A stretch of DNA of 64,000 nt from Todiramphus chloris collaris (taxonomy: Eukaryota > Chordata > Aves > Coraciiformes > Alcedinidae): assembly GCA_025345505.1 (NCBI GenBank), contig JANVCC010000125.1, forward strand, positions 2,550,779 to 2,614,778, given 5' to 3'. Made by a program: the position numbers and the translations under genes. The notes below the pieces were generated by a model that did not search any database, had not been told where the DNA came from, and saw only the letters and a list, made by a program, of their open reading frames with translations. Positions within the stretch are counted from its first letter, which is position 1, and every line of letters begins with the position of its first letter. This document shows, piece after piece, positions 1 to 12,566 of this stretch.

Positions 1-1119
1 ACTTAAGCCAACTCTGAAACCAGAGCCAGGCTCATAAATATTCTACACATGAATAAATGAGAGGCTTAATTTTCAGACAAACTGAATATTCAATGATTAG
101 GAAACTACAGGCTGCCTATGAGCTTCGAAGTTCAACACACTCCACTGAATAAATGTAGTTTTATGGTCCTAACTTCATACTATTTCAATAAAATTAAAGC
201 TGTTTTTCTTTCCAACTCCTGTGGAATATACCACGTCTTGTAAAAAAAAAAAGGAAACCCTATGCCATTTAAATTTTTGCTAGGACATTTCTATTTAGGA
301 CAAAGCAAAACAAGAGTCACCTACTGAAAATTCAATGAATTATGACAGTGCACAATTCTACCAGGCAGCATACTGCAGAGGCACTCATCTCTTGGTATGT
401 TTTTTCCTCCCTACTTTATAAACAAATGGGGTTTTTTTTTAGAAAATAAGCCCTGGTTTGATCTAAAAAATAAGCACTTGTTAGAAGCCATTGGCGTGAC
501 ACCAAGGTGATGGGGATAAATCACTCTGCTTCCTTGTAATATTGTGGTAAGATGTTTTTAACTTTTGTGGAGTGTGGTGTATATGAAGCAGGCATCTCAG
601 GGTACCAGAAAGTTCCTAACCTCTGTAAAAAAAAAGGGCTGAATGATGATGTTATAAACGTGTTTGAGAAGCGTGGAAACTAGAACTGGTGCCACACTGG
701 TCTTTAAAAAGCCAAAACATTTGTCACACTAGAGTAAGGAACAGACCTTCCAAGAATGTGATAAATGGCTTGGCTTGTTCATCTCCCTATTTTAAATGAA
801 TGAAGCTAATTCACAGTAAAAGCATTATCAGAACACTGCAGAGCACTTTACGTGGTTTTGATACATTGCCCAAAATCAACCTGAAACCAAAAGGGTTTTC
901 AGCAGCCAATGCAAACAAATTAAATGTATGCAGTAACTAAATAAATATTCCTTGTTAGATATTTAACACTCTGGAGAGGAATGTATAATAAAGAATGCAG
1001 AAAAGAATTCCTATACATGTCTGGCATTGTTTCTGGGAATTAGAGGAAAATGACATCAAGGCATTAACATTGATGTTCTGCAGCAAAGACTAAGGCACGT
1101 GCAGCCTTTATCACACGAT

Positions 1120-1165
1120 CAGAGTCTTACACACTAGGAGTACAGAGTCTTACACACTAGGAGTA
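1120..1165. repeat. 23-bp tandem duplication
   Basis: Two identical copies of a unit beginning CAGAGTCTTACACACTAGGA. Confidence 0.92.
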
Positions 1166-4100
1166 CGTGTCTGCTAAGAGACCATCTAAAACCTACGTGG
1201 AGTCTAAAGCAAAACTCAGCTGGGCAAGGCTCTGCAGGCTGCTTCTCAGAGACTGTGTTATAGCAGTCTCAAGAGCTAAACACAACAAAGCAGTGATTCC
1301 AGGAGATCTTCTGTCTTCAAGGCCCTTGGTAAATCTAGAAATGCTAAGGTTTAAAAATAGAGCTCGTTGCTGCTGCTCCCTCGCGCATTTTAAACCCGGC
1401 ACTGAACCTTTTCACTTGTCAGGCCAAGCCCAGATTCTTCTGGATGGAAAAAGGACTAGGTTGCTTTTGGAGAAAGATGGTGGTGTTGGTACAGCAGAAT
1501 GAGCCAATTCCAGCTTTCCTAAATCTGATTGCATTTATTAAGGAGTAGGAAAAAATCATCCTAGGACATTGAGTGCATAACAGCTAATCCATGATCTTCA
1601 CCACCTCTTTGAAATTTTCCTTTTGATGGTTTTCCCATTTATCAGAGCCCTGAATTTATAGAAGATAAGCGATGTAGGATTAGCAGCTAAAACACAATTT
1701 CTCAATTTATGGCAGAAAAATACGTCCTTTGAGTTTTTAATAGTTAAGAAAACAAAGAAAATTGGGGTAGTATTATCTTTGATTTATATCTGAAGGACAG
1801 GGAGGAGATGAGAAATCATACACCCTCTTTCCATTTTACTGAGGAAGGACACAAGATGATATCTCCATTTCTTCTTGTCGCCTTTCTTTGCATACTGCTT
1901 TTTATGCCCTTTTAATACCTCCTACTTACAGCAATAAAGATACATACACTATCAGTAGTAGCAGTTTGGTGGGGTTTTTCTTCCCCCCACTATCAGATAG
2001 AATCCTTTAGAAAAATAGCTAAAAATCTCTTTAAAAACCAAACCCCAATGTGCTTTCAGAAGACAGCAAATGGGTGTCTTCTATAAAAAGACTCTGTTAA
2101 ATATTTGGTAATCAAAGTTCTGAAGAAAAACATTAAAGTCTGTCTTTACCATGAGCAATTTGTGTAGCTGAAACCTGACTACTGTTTGATGGCTTCAATC
2201 TACATCAATTTATCTTGTACAGGTTCTTTTTATGGAAGGAGCAGCAGTGGACTACAGGGCAGTTTGATGCCACCGTGCCTTTAGAGCATCCCTTGGCAGA
2301 CTCATTGCTCGGTTGTTACATCCCTTGGTCTCACCAACTGACCAAAAAATTGTCTGGTACAACCATTTCAATCAAAGCAAACGGACAACTCTTGCAAACC
2401 CGTAAACCTTCTTTGCATCATGCCAGAACCCTCCTTGCAAACACATGCAACACCACAGCCCCGGGGCTTTGAAAGCTTTTTTTTTCTTTCTCTTTTTTTT
2501 TTTTCAATTCCAGTTTAGCGGAAAGCGTTAGTAGCACAGCCTGTAAAGTACAACATTTATTGGCTACTGTCCCAAGCAGACTGCTTTTTGATACTAAAAT
2601 CTGTGTAAAATGTATTACAGAGATGTGCATTAAGTGGTATATGGATGTAAGAGTTGCATATCGCACGTTAGTAACACACAGACTAGAAAACATATTACCG
2701 TCCCCACTAATTTCATCTGCAGATCCAGGTGGCATGCAAGGAAAGAGAAAAACAGAGGGGAAGAGAGAAGGGACAGAGAAGGGGGAGGGGAAAATACACT
2801 ATTAAATTCATGAGTAATCCAAAAGTATTCAGACTGCAGTTATATTATATACCTGACTCAAGAGAAACCAGAAAAGTAGCAGAATTTAAGCCTTCTCACC
2901 TAAAACCCAAGGGACAAAGGTAAGTTCTAAGAAGCTTGCGTGATGAAACAGCATTAATGGCTTTCAAACAGAAATTTGCAGGAAAATTAAATTTGGGAGC
3001 AGAACGATTTCAATGCGTTCTCAAGAAATGCCCATTTCTGGTTTAAGCCAGCACTTCGCTACGAAACAGATCAGATGAGTCAGCTTAATTTGACTCTTTG
3101 CACGTTCCAACTTTGGGTAACTAAAGTTGGTGTTCGCCCTTTCAAAGGAAGTGCACTCCCGTGCTCTCACTAAGACACCAGGAACAAATGGAACCATGTA
3201 AGGATTAATCATACAGAGCACATTGCAGTTAGACAAAGCTGAAATCGAAACGAATGGCAAACGGAGCAACTCTACTGGGAAGCTGTTCAAATGAGCACCA
3301 GATTCCACATTTATGATAGCAGCCCTACTTCACACCAATACCCACAGCACAAGCTAATGCACTTCAGACAGTTGTTATATTCATGTATAAATGGAAAATG
3401 AGCATTAACATTGTAAGGGTAACCAAAAGTAACGCGCGCGTTGCTCCGATTCTTCTCACCCCTAAACAAAGCCAAACTGGTCCAGCCCGAAGGCGGAACC
3501 AGTACGCAGCCAAAAAGCATCACCGTAGTCAATGTTTCATTCAAAGTGATCTCAGCTGATGCTTATTGTTGCTACTCTATTTCATTCGTAAGCATGCGGT
3601 AGCAGGGGTCCAAGAATGATGTAAGAATGTATCATCCAACCCCCCCTGGGTGTACGGGGGCTACGGAGCGAGGCAAAGGGATGGAGATGTTTGTCACTGC
3701 ACAACACGATGCTGAAAGCCGAGTCCCCCGCGAAAACGGGGACCGGCAAGTTCGTGACACTGCAGGAAAATTCAGTTCAATAGGAGGGAAAGAAATTTAG
3801 TGACATTATTCTTGGAACTCTGTTTACCTGAGTAATAATATTAAAAAAAAAACCCCAGTAACTGCGTTAGTATATTCAGCTTTTGGAGTGAACAAGGCAG
3901 CCCTGTACAAAGAGCAGTGCAGTACCCTTAGGCGGCGGCTCATGGGAACAGAAGACGAAAGGGAGAAAGCGTCTAGCTTTCTTTACTTTATGCTGACAGT
4001 GATTGACTCCTTTACAAAGAGGCAAGAAAAGGAAAGAGAAAAAAACAGAAACAAATTATTTGGAAATAAAAGGAAAGAGACCGGAGAGAACATCTACAAT

Positions 4101-6683
4101 GAAGGAACACAAAAGTAAAGGTTTAGGTTACACTTCTGTCTACGCAAAGGGGTAAACGAACGCTGCTGGAACTCTAAAGCATCTCTGCTGCTTTCCTTCC
4201 AGTTCCTGTCTACAGCAAAGTTATTCTTATTGCAGGTTTTAAAAGTGAGACTACCATCTATGAAAGAGTCAGCTTCTGCCAACGACACACACCACCCAGT
4301 GACAAGGCAAAGAACACTGGCTGGCCCAGAGCTGCAAGCTCCGCATTCCAGTTCCACTGGGCAGCGCTAGAGCTGAATCCTGATTTCAGTGGCAGGCACC
4401 AGACTTGAACATGGACAGAATGACTTTATGGATCCTTAAAGGAACTTAAGACAATAATTTCACATGGCAGGGTTACACAGAACAAGGAAAAGCACCATTT
4501 CTCTGTCCCGCTGAAATACAACACTGGTGTAGTTGATGATCTGAAATTGCCAGTGGAGTTTCATCCCCAGAGCAGGCCTGTCTCTCTGGGCAAACACCCC
4601 CTGCTACTGTCCTCACTCTTCCCTTTCCTAATCACCCTACTGCTTTTCATCAGCACAGTGTTTATCAGGAGGAGAGAGATTTTTGAGTAGGAGAAAACAC
4701 AAAGAAGCCACAACCAGTTTCACAAGGTGAGGAAGAAGGACACAAGACCACACGAAGAACCAAGATTTCTTTTGTAATCTGCTTGCTCCTCTCCGCTTCC
4801 CTCTTTTCCCCTCTCAGGAAATGTGAGAGGTGGTTTAAAAAGCCAATCAACTAAAAAACCTTCATTTGATACTTGTTTCTTCCCAGTCAAAATTAGGATC
4901 TTGTTGTTTTTTTCTTCCTTAGTCAAAAACCCAGGCAAGGTCCAGCCACCCAGAGTTGTACAGGCTGGAGGTGGAGGTGTTAAGATGAGAAGCCCAGTGC
5001 CACCCAAGCAGCACAGACCTCTCAGTGGTGGCAGAAGGGTGGAAAAGGACCTACCTTTGAATAAAAATAACTTTGCATTTTTCATGGATTCTGGAAACCT
5101 AAGAACCATCAAAGCAGCTGTACTTCCACAAAAGCATCATCTTATGCACCGCTGTGCAGCATTTAGTGGCCAGGTTCTGAAGGGTAATGAGCAGAATTTT
5201 TTTAAAGGTGTTTTAAGTTCAACCACTGCCCAGTCTGGAGGCTGCAGGTTCAAGTTCACAAAAGCAAATCTAATGGGTAACATCACTACGTACTACCCAT
5301 TCTTGGCTAAAATGGGTGAGATCTATCACTGTATCCTAAACAACAAAAACAGTACTGGGGTGATTAAACAAACAGAAATCAGACAGCAATTGTGGAAACG
5401 TGTATGCCATTGAAAATAACAGAACATTAATCAGATTCAGTGCTAAAAACTAAGGGAGGTGCAAGGAGAGGGCAAAATTCTTGAGTAAATGAGTGTATCT
5501 GCATTTCCACATATACTGCATTACTGCAATCCTAGGGACTTACCTTCCTACCATCACACAGCACAATTTTCAGCACTGTCATTCTAACACAAACCTGAGG
5601 TAACATTCATGAAAAGCTTTAGACACAGTAGGAGAGAAAGGAAAGCTGTTTGAAGAGGCTGTTGAAAAGGTACTGGAATGAGAATAAAGGAATTGGATAG
5701 GCTGTACTGAAACAGAAGAACAGGTATAGAGTCACTGGAAGCAATGCAAGCCGTCGAAGAGGGAAGGGATGTTTCAACTCTTGACCTGTCTGCTCAGGCT
5801 GCAAAGCTAATTCCAGCCTGAAATGTTGTCTGCTCTTCCACTGCTCCATGGGTAGCAGAGCTGACTGAAACCTAACCTGTTTCACATGAAGAGCCCATCC
5901 ACATGACAAAGGTGGGTTTAATTCATCAGGTCCTGTGACACACACTCCAACTCATCTGCTGCATTTCCAGCTTAGCCTTTAGGATTTACTGTCTGAAGTT
6001 TGTTCAACTGTTCTGCCAGACTAAATGGAAGCCTGCTTTGTCTTAAACTTAGCACACCTTCCAGTGTAGCACACAAAAGAAAGTTTATTTAGGTAAATTC
6101 TAAATTAAGATAAAAAAGGAAAAAAAACCCCAAACATTCCAACACTTCTTCAGGAGCTTGGAAAGTACCTGCTTGAAATGAACACTACTTAGCAGGATTT
6201 CCTCCATTCCACACCAGCTTCCAGCTCAAATCAAAGGAATGGATGACAAAGGAGGAGCGTAGGAGGGGCAGACCTCTTTAAACAAGGACACAGACTGAGG
6301 AAATCAAGGCAGTAACTTCCTTGGCACTGATACAGAGGAAATCTGTTTACACTGTCTCTACACTTCATCCTGCTCTTCTTATCCATGATAAGAAGCATTT
6401 TAGTCAGTCTAAAATACAAGAAGATGACAACATCAGTCTATTCAGCTGTCATGGGAATCTGAAATACTGTACTTCATTAACTTTAAGGGTATATTTAACT
6501 ATAGTATCTTATTAATCAGCAGAATAGCCAGTTGGGTTACAAAACAAAGAACTCCATTTGTGAATCTGCAGACTGCTTGCTCAAGGTTTGTCAAATTAAT
6601 CTGCAAAAACCTGAGGCTTGAATCTCTCCCAGTCCCGTGACTAAACAGCAGAGCCACAGCTGTACAAAGCCTTTACGTTCCTC

Positions 6684-6701
6684 TAATTACTTAAGTAATT
6701 A
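6684..6701. repeat. Perfect 18-bp palindrome
   Basis: TAATTACTTAAGTAATTA is fully self-complementary and contains two TAATTA homeodomain-type cores. Function is unknown. Confidence 0.9.
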
Positions 6702-7389
6702 TATAATGACTGTGTCATTTATGCTACAACTTCCTGCTAGTTTCTGTTAGTCTGTCTTTTCCGAAGCAGTGAGATGTGGAGTGAAACGTAACTGAGCAGG
6801 AAGACACAGTCATAAGCACTCAGGATACCAGTTTCCATCTTAAAAATTGACTTTTATTTTTCAGCGTTACTTTTTGGAGCAACTTGATAAAATGAACGTG
6901 AAAAAACCCCACAACTTTACAACCTCAAGCAAAGAACACCTTCTGCCCCTACCAACTAAATGGAACTAGGAAATCCAAGTCCTACACAAGAACCTCTTTC
7001 AGAGGCGAGCACAGGGCAGACCTTCATTTCGAGCACAGCAATCACAGAACAGAGCACACACTGTGCTTTGCAAGCAGAAGAGATTCATAAACTCCTATTT
7101 GTCTTTCCACCCTTGCTCACAGCTTTGCTTGTGATTAGCCCTCGTCATTCACAGAGATGTTCAGGTCCTTTGGTATGCTCACATCTCCTTCAGGAAGAGC
7201 AGTTTTAATTGTAATACTGAAATCAGGAGAATAAATTCAGCGTGGGGTTTTTTTCTTTGCTGTTTTTTGCATCTTGACATGTGGCTTGTGTTGTTATTTC
7301 AGCCCGTCCTAGGTAACCTGCTGGAAGTCTCTCTCACAGATGAACAATACCGTATCATTTTTTTCTGGCTTCAATCATCTCTATTGCAG

Positions 7390-7471
7390 TCAAGTTTTTT
7401 CATTCAAATTGCAATTTCAGTTAAGATACCACTTCACTGAAATGGCAATTTGAATGAAAAAAAAAACTTGA
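7390..7471. repeat. Near-perfect long hairpin
   Basis: The left arm (7390-7421) and right arm (7436-7471) are inverted copies that share CATTCAAATTGC and TTTCAGT. They differ by one base and by a four-base difference in a T/A run, around a 14-nt loop. This is either a foldback (MITE-like) element remnant or a hairpin precursor shape. No family is recognised. Confidence 0.9.
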
Positions 7472-8054
7472 TTTGAATTGGCAACTACTTCAAACTCTGG
7501 ATCTGCTCATCAGAACTCTCACACCACTTCACTGCCATGATCAGGAGGTAACCACAGCATGTGAGTGAAGTGTAATGACACTGGATCATCTGTGATTCTA
7601 AGGCAGAACCTAGAAACTTGTTGAGAAACTCTCTCCAAGAGACTCAAATTCCCCTTTGCAGGGCATGGTCCTGGGTATAGCCAAACACGAGGGGCAGTTA
7701 CAGCTTCTGACAGTCACTGCATGCCACCATCCTACCATGCACTGACAGCTACACCCCTTTGGACTTTTAAATGCTACCTGTGCTAGTGACAACAGCCACC
7801 AGCTAGGGAACAAGTGACAAAAATAATTCTCTTTAAGATACTTATTAAAGCTATGTGTCCTGGGGGTTGTTACTACGAAGACTTGAACATCCTGCCTTCT
7901 CATCTCAAAGAGTGACCATGGTTCAGTTCCCTTCACCAAGTAAGCCTGTACTAAGGCTGCAAAGCCAGAACCTGCTGGCCCTAAAAACTCCCTTCAGGCA
8001 CATGATTTGTGCTGGCTGCTGCAGAACAGCTCATCTTCTTCCTTACTGTCACCT

Positions 8055-8323
8055 CTAGTGCCCAGTAAGAGGACAAGAAATAACAGGTATGAACGGGCAT
8101 AGAAGGTTCCACCTCAACATGAGGAAAAACTTCTTCAGTGTGAGAGTGCCAGAGCCTGGCCCAGGCTGCCCAGGAAGGTTGTGGAGTCTCCTTCTATGGA
8201 GACTTTCAACCCCCCCGGCTCTGTTCCTGTGTGGGCTGCCCTGGGTGACCCTGCTCTGGCAGGGGGGTTGGACTCGATGCTCTCCAGAAGTCCCTTCCAA
8301 CCCCTACCATTCTATGATCTTTC
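8055..8323 (+). mobile_element. CR1 LINE 3' end
   Basis: The element contains the segments TTCCACCTCAACATGAGGAA, CCTGGCCCAGGCTGCCCAGG and GGGGGGTTGGACTCGATGCT, and ends CCTTCCAACCCCTACCATTC. It is a typical 5'-truncated avian CR1 copy, antisense to PTK2. Confidence 0.92.
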
Positions 8324-8399
8324 CAGTCAGAGCTCCCTCTCCACAAACACGTTTATTCAGCAGTACCTGAATATTCAAATGCCAAGAGCGACTGCTTAG

Positions 8400-8515
8400 A
8401 ACCATAAAATCATTTTGGTTGGAAAAGACCCTTTAGATCAATAAATCCAACCATAAACCTGATGCTGCCAAGAACCTAACATTGCCAAGAGCTGTTCAAT
8501 ACTCTGCTTGTTCAA
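8400..8515 (-). mobile_element. CR1 LINE 3' fragment, minus strand
   Basis: It begins ATCATTTTGGTTGGAAAAGA followed by CCCTTTAGATCAATAAATCC, the reverse of a CR1 3' end, and then GATGCTGCCAAGAACCTAAC. It is a short fragment in the opposite orientation to the neighbouring 8.06-8.32 kb copy. Confidence 0.8.
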
Positions 8516-9900
8516 CACTAGCTGAAACAAGTGGGCCTAAAATGTCATATTCTGTAGCACTCCATGTGAAGTAACGTTTGAGCTGTGATTAAAAAAATTA
8601 CATTCACAGAATCCTCCAGTGAAAAAGAGGCAGAGTGATTAGCCAAGGGATGCAAAAGCATGTTTATTCTTCCTAGTCGTATTCATGGGAGCGAGGATGG
8701 GGCAGAAGAAACCAAAGAACTCTCTGTCAAAAAGAATTTATGTAAGAAGGGAGCAAGCAAACTACAGCTTTATGGATTTCACTTTATGAAGAACTTCTTA
8801 TAAAATTGACTAGGTATTTTTTTTTGAAATATATGTATCAGGAAATACACACAACACCTCACTAAAGCTGACGCTTGCTATTTCAAAACAAACTGCTGGC
8901 CCAAGTGAGTTCCTGTAGAATGGAGTAGAGCATTTTAATAAGGTGACTCCAAGCAAACCAGCAGGAAATCTAGTCAGTAAAATTATAGCAAACTGGGACA
9001 CTGCTTCTGGCAGATCTGCTATTTGCAGAGAGCAAATAGTCTATCCTTACTGCTTCCTCACCTCACACTCTTGGACAAGTACAATGAATTCTTTTTTTTA
9101 ATGTAGAGGCAGAAGGAGGAGATAAAAGTTGGAAGCACCCATTAGCTAAACCACTCATTGCTTCTGGTGACTCTCAGTAACTTAAACCAAAAGATCAGAT
9201 GTACACCAAAGAAATCTAAAATCCAGCTCGTTTAATTGGGCTTCTTATTTTTATTTATAACCCTACAACTAAACAAATGTAAAATCTGATGGATAATAGT
9301 ATTACTGTTCTAAAAAATGGGGTAAACCTGGCAGACATCTTCCTTGGAACATGGGGAAAGACAACACCCACTGCAAGGAACATGTAACTTGAAGAAGCAA
9401 GGCAGACAAAAAATACCAGAAGAAACAGAAGCATGCAGTTTGAGGTGTGTGCTGAAACCTGGCTCAGCGACACACAGCTCTAAGAGAAAGCTTCTTGGCT
9501 CCCAGGTCCAGCAATCTGCTGCTTTGGATTCCTGAAACTAACTTCACCCTTCACTAGTTTCAAAAGGTCTTTATTTAGCGGGGGGGATGTGTGTGTGTGC
9601 CAAAACATGAATTTAAAACCAAAACCTTCTATCTTTGTATGCTTTGGAATACTGAAACACTTGGAAAGAACAAGTTTTCATTTCACTAGACCAGAAACAT
9701 TTCAAGGTATGTTAATAAATACTTCAAAAAGAAAGACAAGGTGCCTTTCATTAACAGGCTCATTTTTAAACCTACAAAACTTCAGACAAATACCTGAACT
9801 TTCAGACCACCAAATCATGTTTCACACTTCTTTTAGGCTACTGATGGTTTCCCTAAATTGCGGTAGTGAACTCACTGTGAAACTTTCCTTTAGAACTCAG

Positions 9901-9938
9901 ATTGTTAATAGTAGAATTAATTGTTAATAGTAGAAGTA
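9901..9938. repeat. 19-bp tandem duplication
   Basis: Two copies of ATTGTTAATAGTAGAA followed by three further bases that differ slightly at the end. Confidence 0.85.
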
Positions 9939-10842
9939 TGTCTGACTGCTTAGATTTCCTGCTGAATGTCCATCTCAGATTTTTGCTATTTAGCTTTAGC
10001 ACTGGGAGAGGCCTAAACAAAGGGAGGCAATCTCCCTGAAAACAAAGGGCAGGGCTAATTTATGCTATAAACCATCAAAGGCATGAAGGACATTACAGCT
10101 GTCAGGAAGTTATGAAAGCTCATCTTATTTGCAGCCCTTAGCTCCAAGTCATTTAAATGTCACCAGAGAAAAGCTCTCATTCTGCAAGCAGAGACAGCAT
10201 CACCCACAGCTGGCTTTGCACTGGATGCTGTCAGCTGTCAGGCTCTGCTGACCTGTAACTCTTGGGTTAACTGAACATCATGTACATCTGTTGCCTCCCT
10301 TGTTCCATACTGATGGACCAGTTATGTGTGACAACGGGAGTGACAGTTCTTCACATCTACATGAAGTATTACTTCATTTATAACAAGCTGATTCCTTTGG
10401 GGGCTGGGAGATTCTTACAGAAAGCACCTCCTGAGGAGAAAACCTGAGCATGCTACTTGATCTCACCAATCTGTCTGTGGTTTCCATTGAATATACTGAC
10501 ATCCATGCCACACTCGATGCATTTCAAATAATTTGGGGGGGAAAAAACCCAACAACAAACCAAAACAAAAAAGCATGTTTGCATTCTATGCACCTTTATG
10601 ATACTAAATAAAAGAACAAACCCTTGAGACTGAATAATAAACGCAACGCCTTAAATCATTCCACTGTTATGTCAGTGTGTCCAGCAATCTGTAACAGTGT
10701 GAAAAACAAGCACCAAGCACAATGATTTCATTGTGGATGTCTATAAAACCTTACCACAATACAAGAAAAACACCTAACTGGTTTTGATTTTGGTACTGGA
10801 AAGAAAGGGAAGGACATCTGCTGGTTTGATTGTTTCGCTTAC

Positions 10843-10914
10843 GGCATCGAGAGCCACGTTTGTGCCGTACAGCTTCCCTGACATTCCCCTGAGCCAGCTC
10901 ATCTTCTGCTTCTT
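10843..10914 (-). other. Candidate PTK2 cassette exon (72 nt), unproven
   Basis: On the minus strand a CACCTCAG acceptor-like site is followed 72 nt later by a GTAAGC donor-like site. In the phase left by exon 11 the 72 nt stay open, beginning E-E-A-E-D-E-L-A, and would add 24 residues just before Tyr397. The local CpG content (several CG in about 60 nt) is high for this intron. Mammalian brain FAK is known to use alternative small exons around Tyr397, so the position is plausible. The pyrimidine tract is modest and a 72-nt open frame by chance is not rare, so this is a hypothesis only. Confidence 0.22.
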
Positions 10915-12317
10915 CTGAGGTGCTACAGCAAAGCTCTCATCTGCCCAGCAGTCACCTTTATGTAGTGACACCCTCAACGCCAGAGTTCTGTGGTACTACA
11001 ACCAACTCCCCTGTATTAATATCAAAATACTTCAAAAGAGCAGAGAAGCAGTGAGTTGGTGCTCCGAGATACGAGAGTACTTCAGGTACAATGCATCAAA
11101 CAAAAGATAGCTGAAGCTGCAAAGTCAGCGTGACAGCACCAAAGAAATTGTGAAGTAAGCTTTTAATTATTGCTTTTAATAGTAAAATCATATCAGCATT
11201 CTTAGCAAAATTAAAAGGGTGTAGATTTGAGGTGGCAGAGGACTAGTGACATTTTTTTGTCCATTTGTGTGTGAGTGGGGTGGTTAAAAAGCACAACACT
11301 AATCACTTAAATTTCAACTTCTTCTAGCAGCTAAACTGAGTCACACAGGTAAGAACTAAGAGAGGACATGCTGACCATGCTTCCTCCTTATCTACCTTGT
11401 CTATCATGCTTGATTGATAGGTACTGAAGGAAGAGCTGCTATTTGAGAGGTAACAGTAACTGATGAAGCTCTATTACACCTCTGCAGCTTAAGCCACATC
11501 TTAATTCCATATCCTCTCATCAATTTTCTTGCACAAGGTCTGTTTACTTGGGCTTCTTACGCCAAGGGATGAATCTCAAGTATCTTTAAAAAAAGGTTAA
11601 GGGTGGGGAAAGGAATCTGAGAAGTGGGAAATTAGTCAAAGATCTACATATCTTTCCTCCCTCTTGTATGAAATATGACAGGTTTTTCAAGGTGTGCCAC
11701 TTGATGCTCACATAAAGGTCAAAGTGGGGCTGTAGCCTCCCTGCAAGCCAGAGGTGGACACTCTGCTGGGTCACAGTGTTGGTTCCTGAAGTTTGTGGCC
11801 AAGTGCTAGAAATCTATAGGAACATATCATAATATCAATAAACACTTCTGCATTGCAAATCTCCTTAATAGTTATTATGTAGAAGGATTTAGAAATATAT
11901 TTTCTACTAAGACACTGAATCCATGCCTCAAAAGGGTTTGTTTTAAGATTCTTTAAAAGAAAATGTTCTCTCTCAAGTATAACACTTAAAAAACCCCCAC
12001 AGTAACTACCAGAAATCTTAGAAGCCTATAAGCTATAAAAACACCATGTATTACCTCATATGCTCATCCTTCAATTAACTTGTGATTTTCAATAGCAAAA
12101 ATTAAGTGCTTTGATCTGAACAGCAGCAACAAAAACTAGCTATTAAGTTGCTTCTTTCCGAAAAGCGATGATTAATATTTAATTGCCTATTTTCACTTTT
12201 CAAAGCTGCTCCTTCGTAATTAACACATACTCAGGTAATTGAAGTTCTAGCCCACGACACTGTACTTCACTACAAAGCTAAGTGAAAATATTGACAAGCA
12301 GCCCTGCTTTGAAGCAC

Positions 12318-12380
12318 CCGGCCCTGCGCTAGCCCCGCGCCGATCCGGCTGCTCTGGCGGGCGACGCTGCCTCGGGTAGC
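12318..12380. other. CpG-dense intronic patch
   Basis: About ten CG dinucleotides occur in about 65 nt of otherwise AT-rich intron, 190-250 nt downstream of window exon 11 in the transcript. No known repeat is recognised in it. It is too short for a classical CpG island; a small regulatory element or GC-rich repeat scrap is possible. Confidence 0.5.
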
Positions 12381-12566
12381 TGCAGAAAGTTTCTCTTTGG
12401 GAAGTGCACTAAAAAGGCAGCACAGCCACGGTCTGGGGAAAGTCAACAGCCATGGAGCAAGAAGTGAGCTAACTGCGGGTGAAAAAGCTACCTAAACATC
12501 TGCCAGCTTTAGAAATAAACTTGCATATAGAGATATATATATATTATTTTTTTTTATGAGCCTTAC

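Larger units (their letters stand above)
1..12566 (-). other. PTK2: PTK2 intron downstream of window exon 11 (partial)
   Basis: This intron should lead to the exon encoding the Tyr397 region. Minus-strand matches to that segment (DDYAEI and following) were looked for and not seen, so the intron probably runs past the left edge. It contains a CpG-dense patch at 12318-12380, a candidate cassette exon at 10843-10914, CR1 fragments at 8.06-8.5 kb, a long hairpin at 7390-7471, an 18-bp palindrome at 6684-6701 and a 23-bp duplication at 1120-1165. The rest is AT-rich with no recognised gene. Confidence 0.8.

Noticed and set aside
4823..5413. A 196-codon plus-strand open frame, the longest in the window
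   Set aside because: No recognisable domain, no splice or promoter context, low-complexity start, and an overlapping 130-codon frame on the other strand. It lies inside a PTK2 intron and is probably chance.
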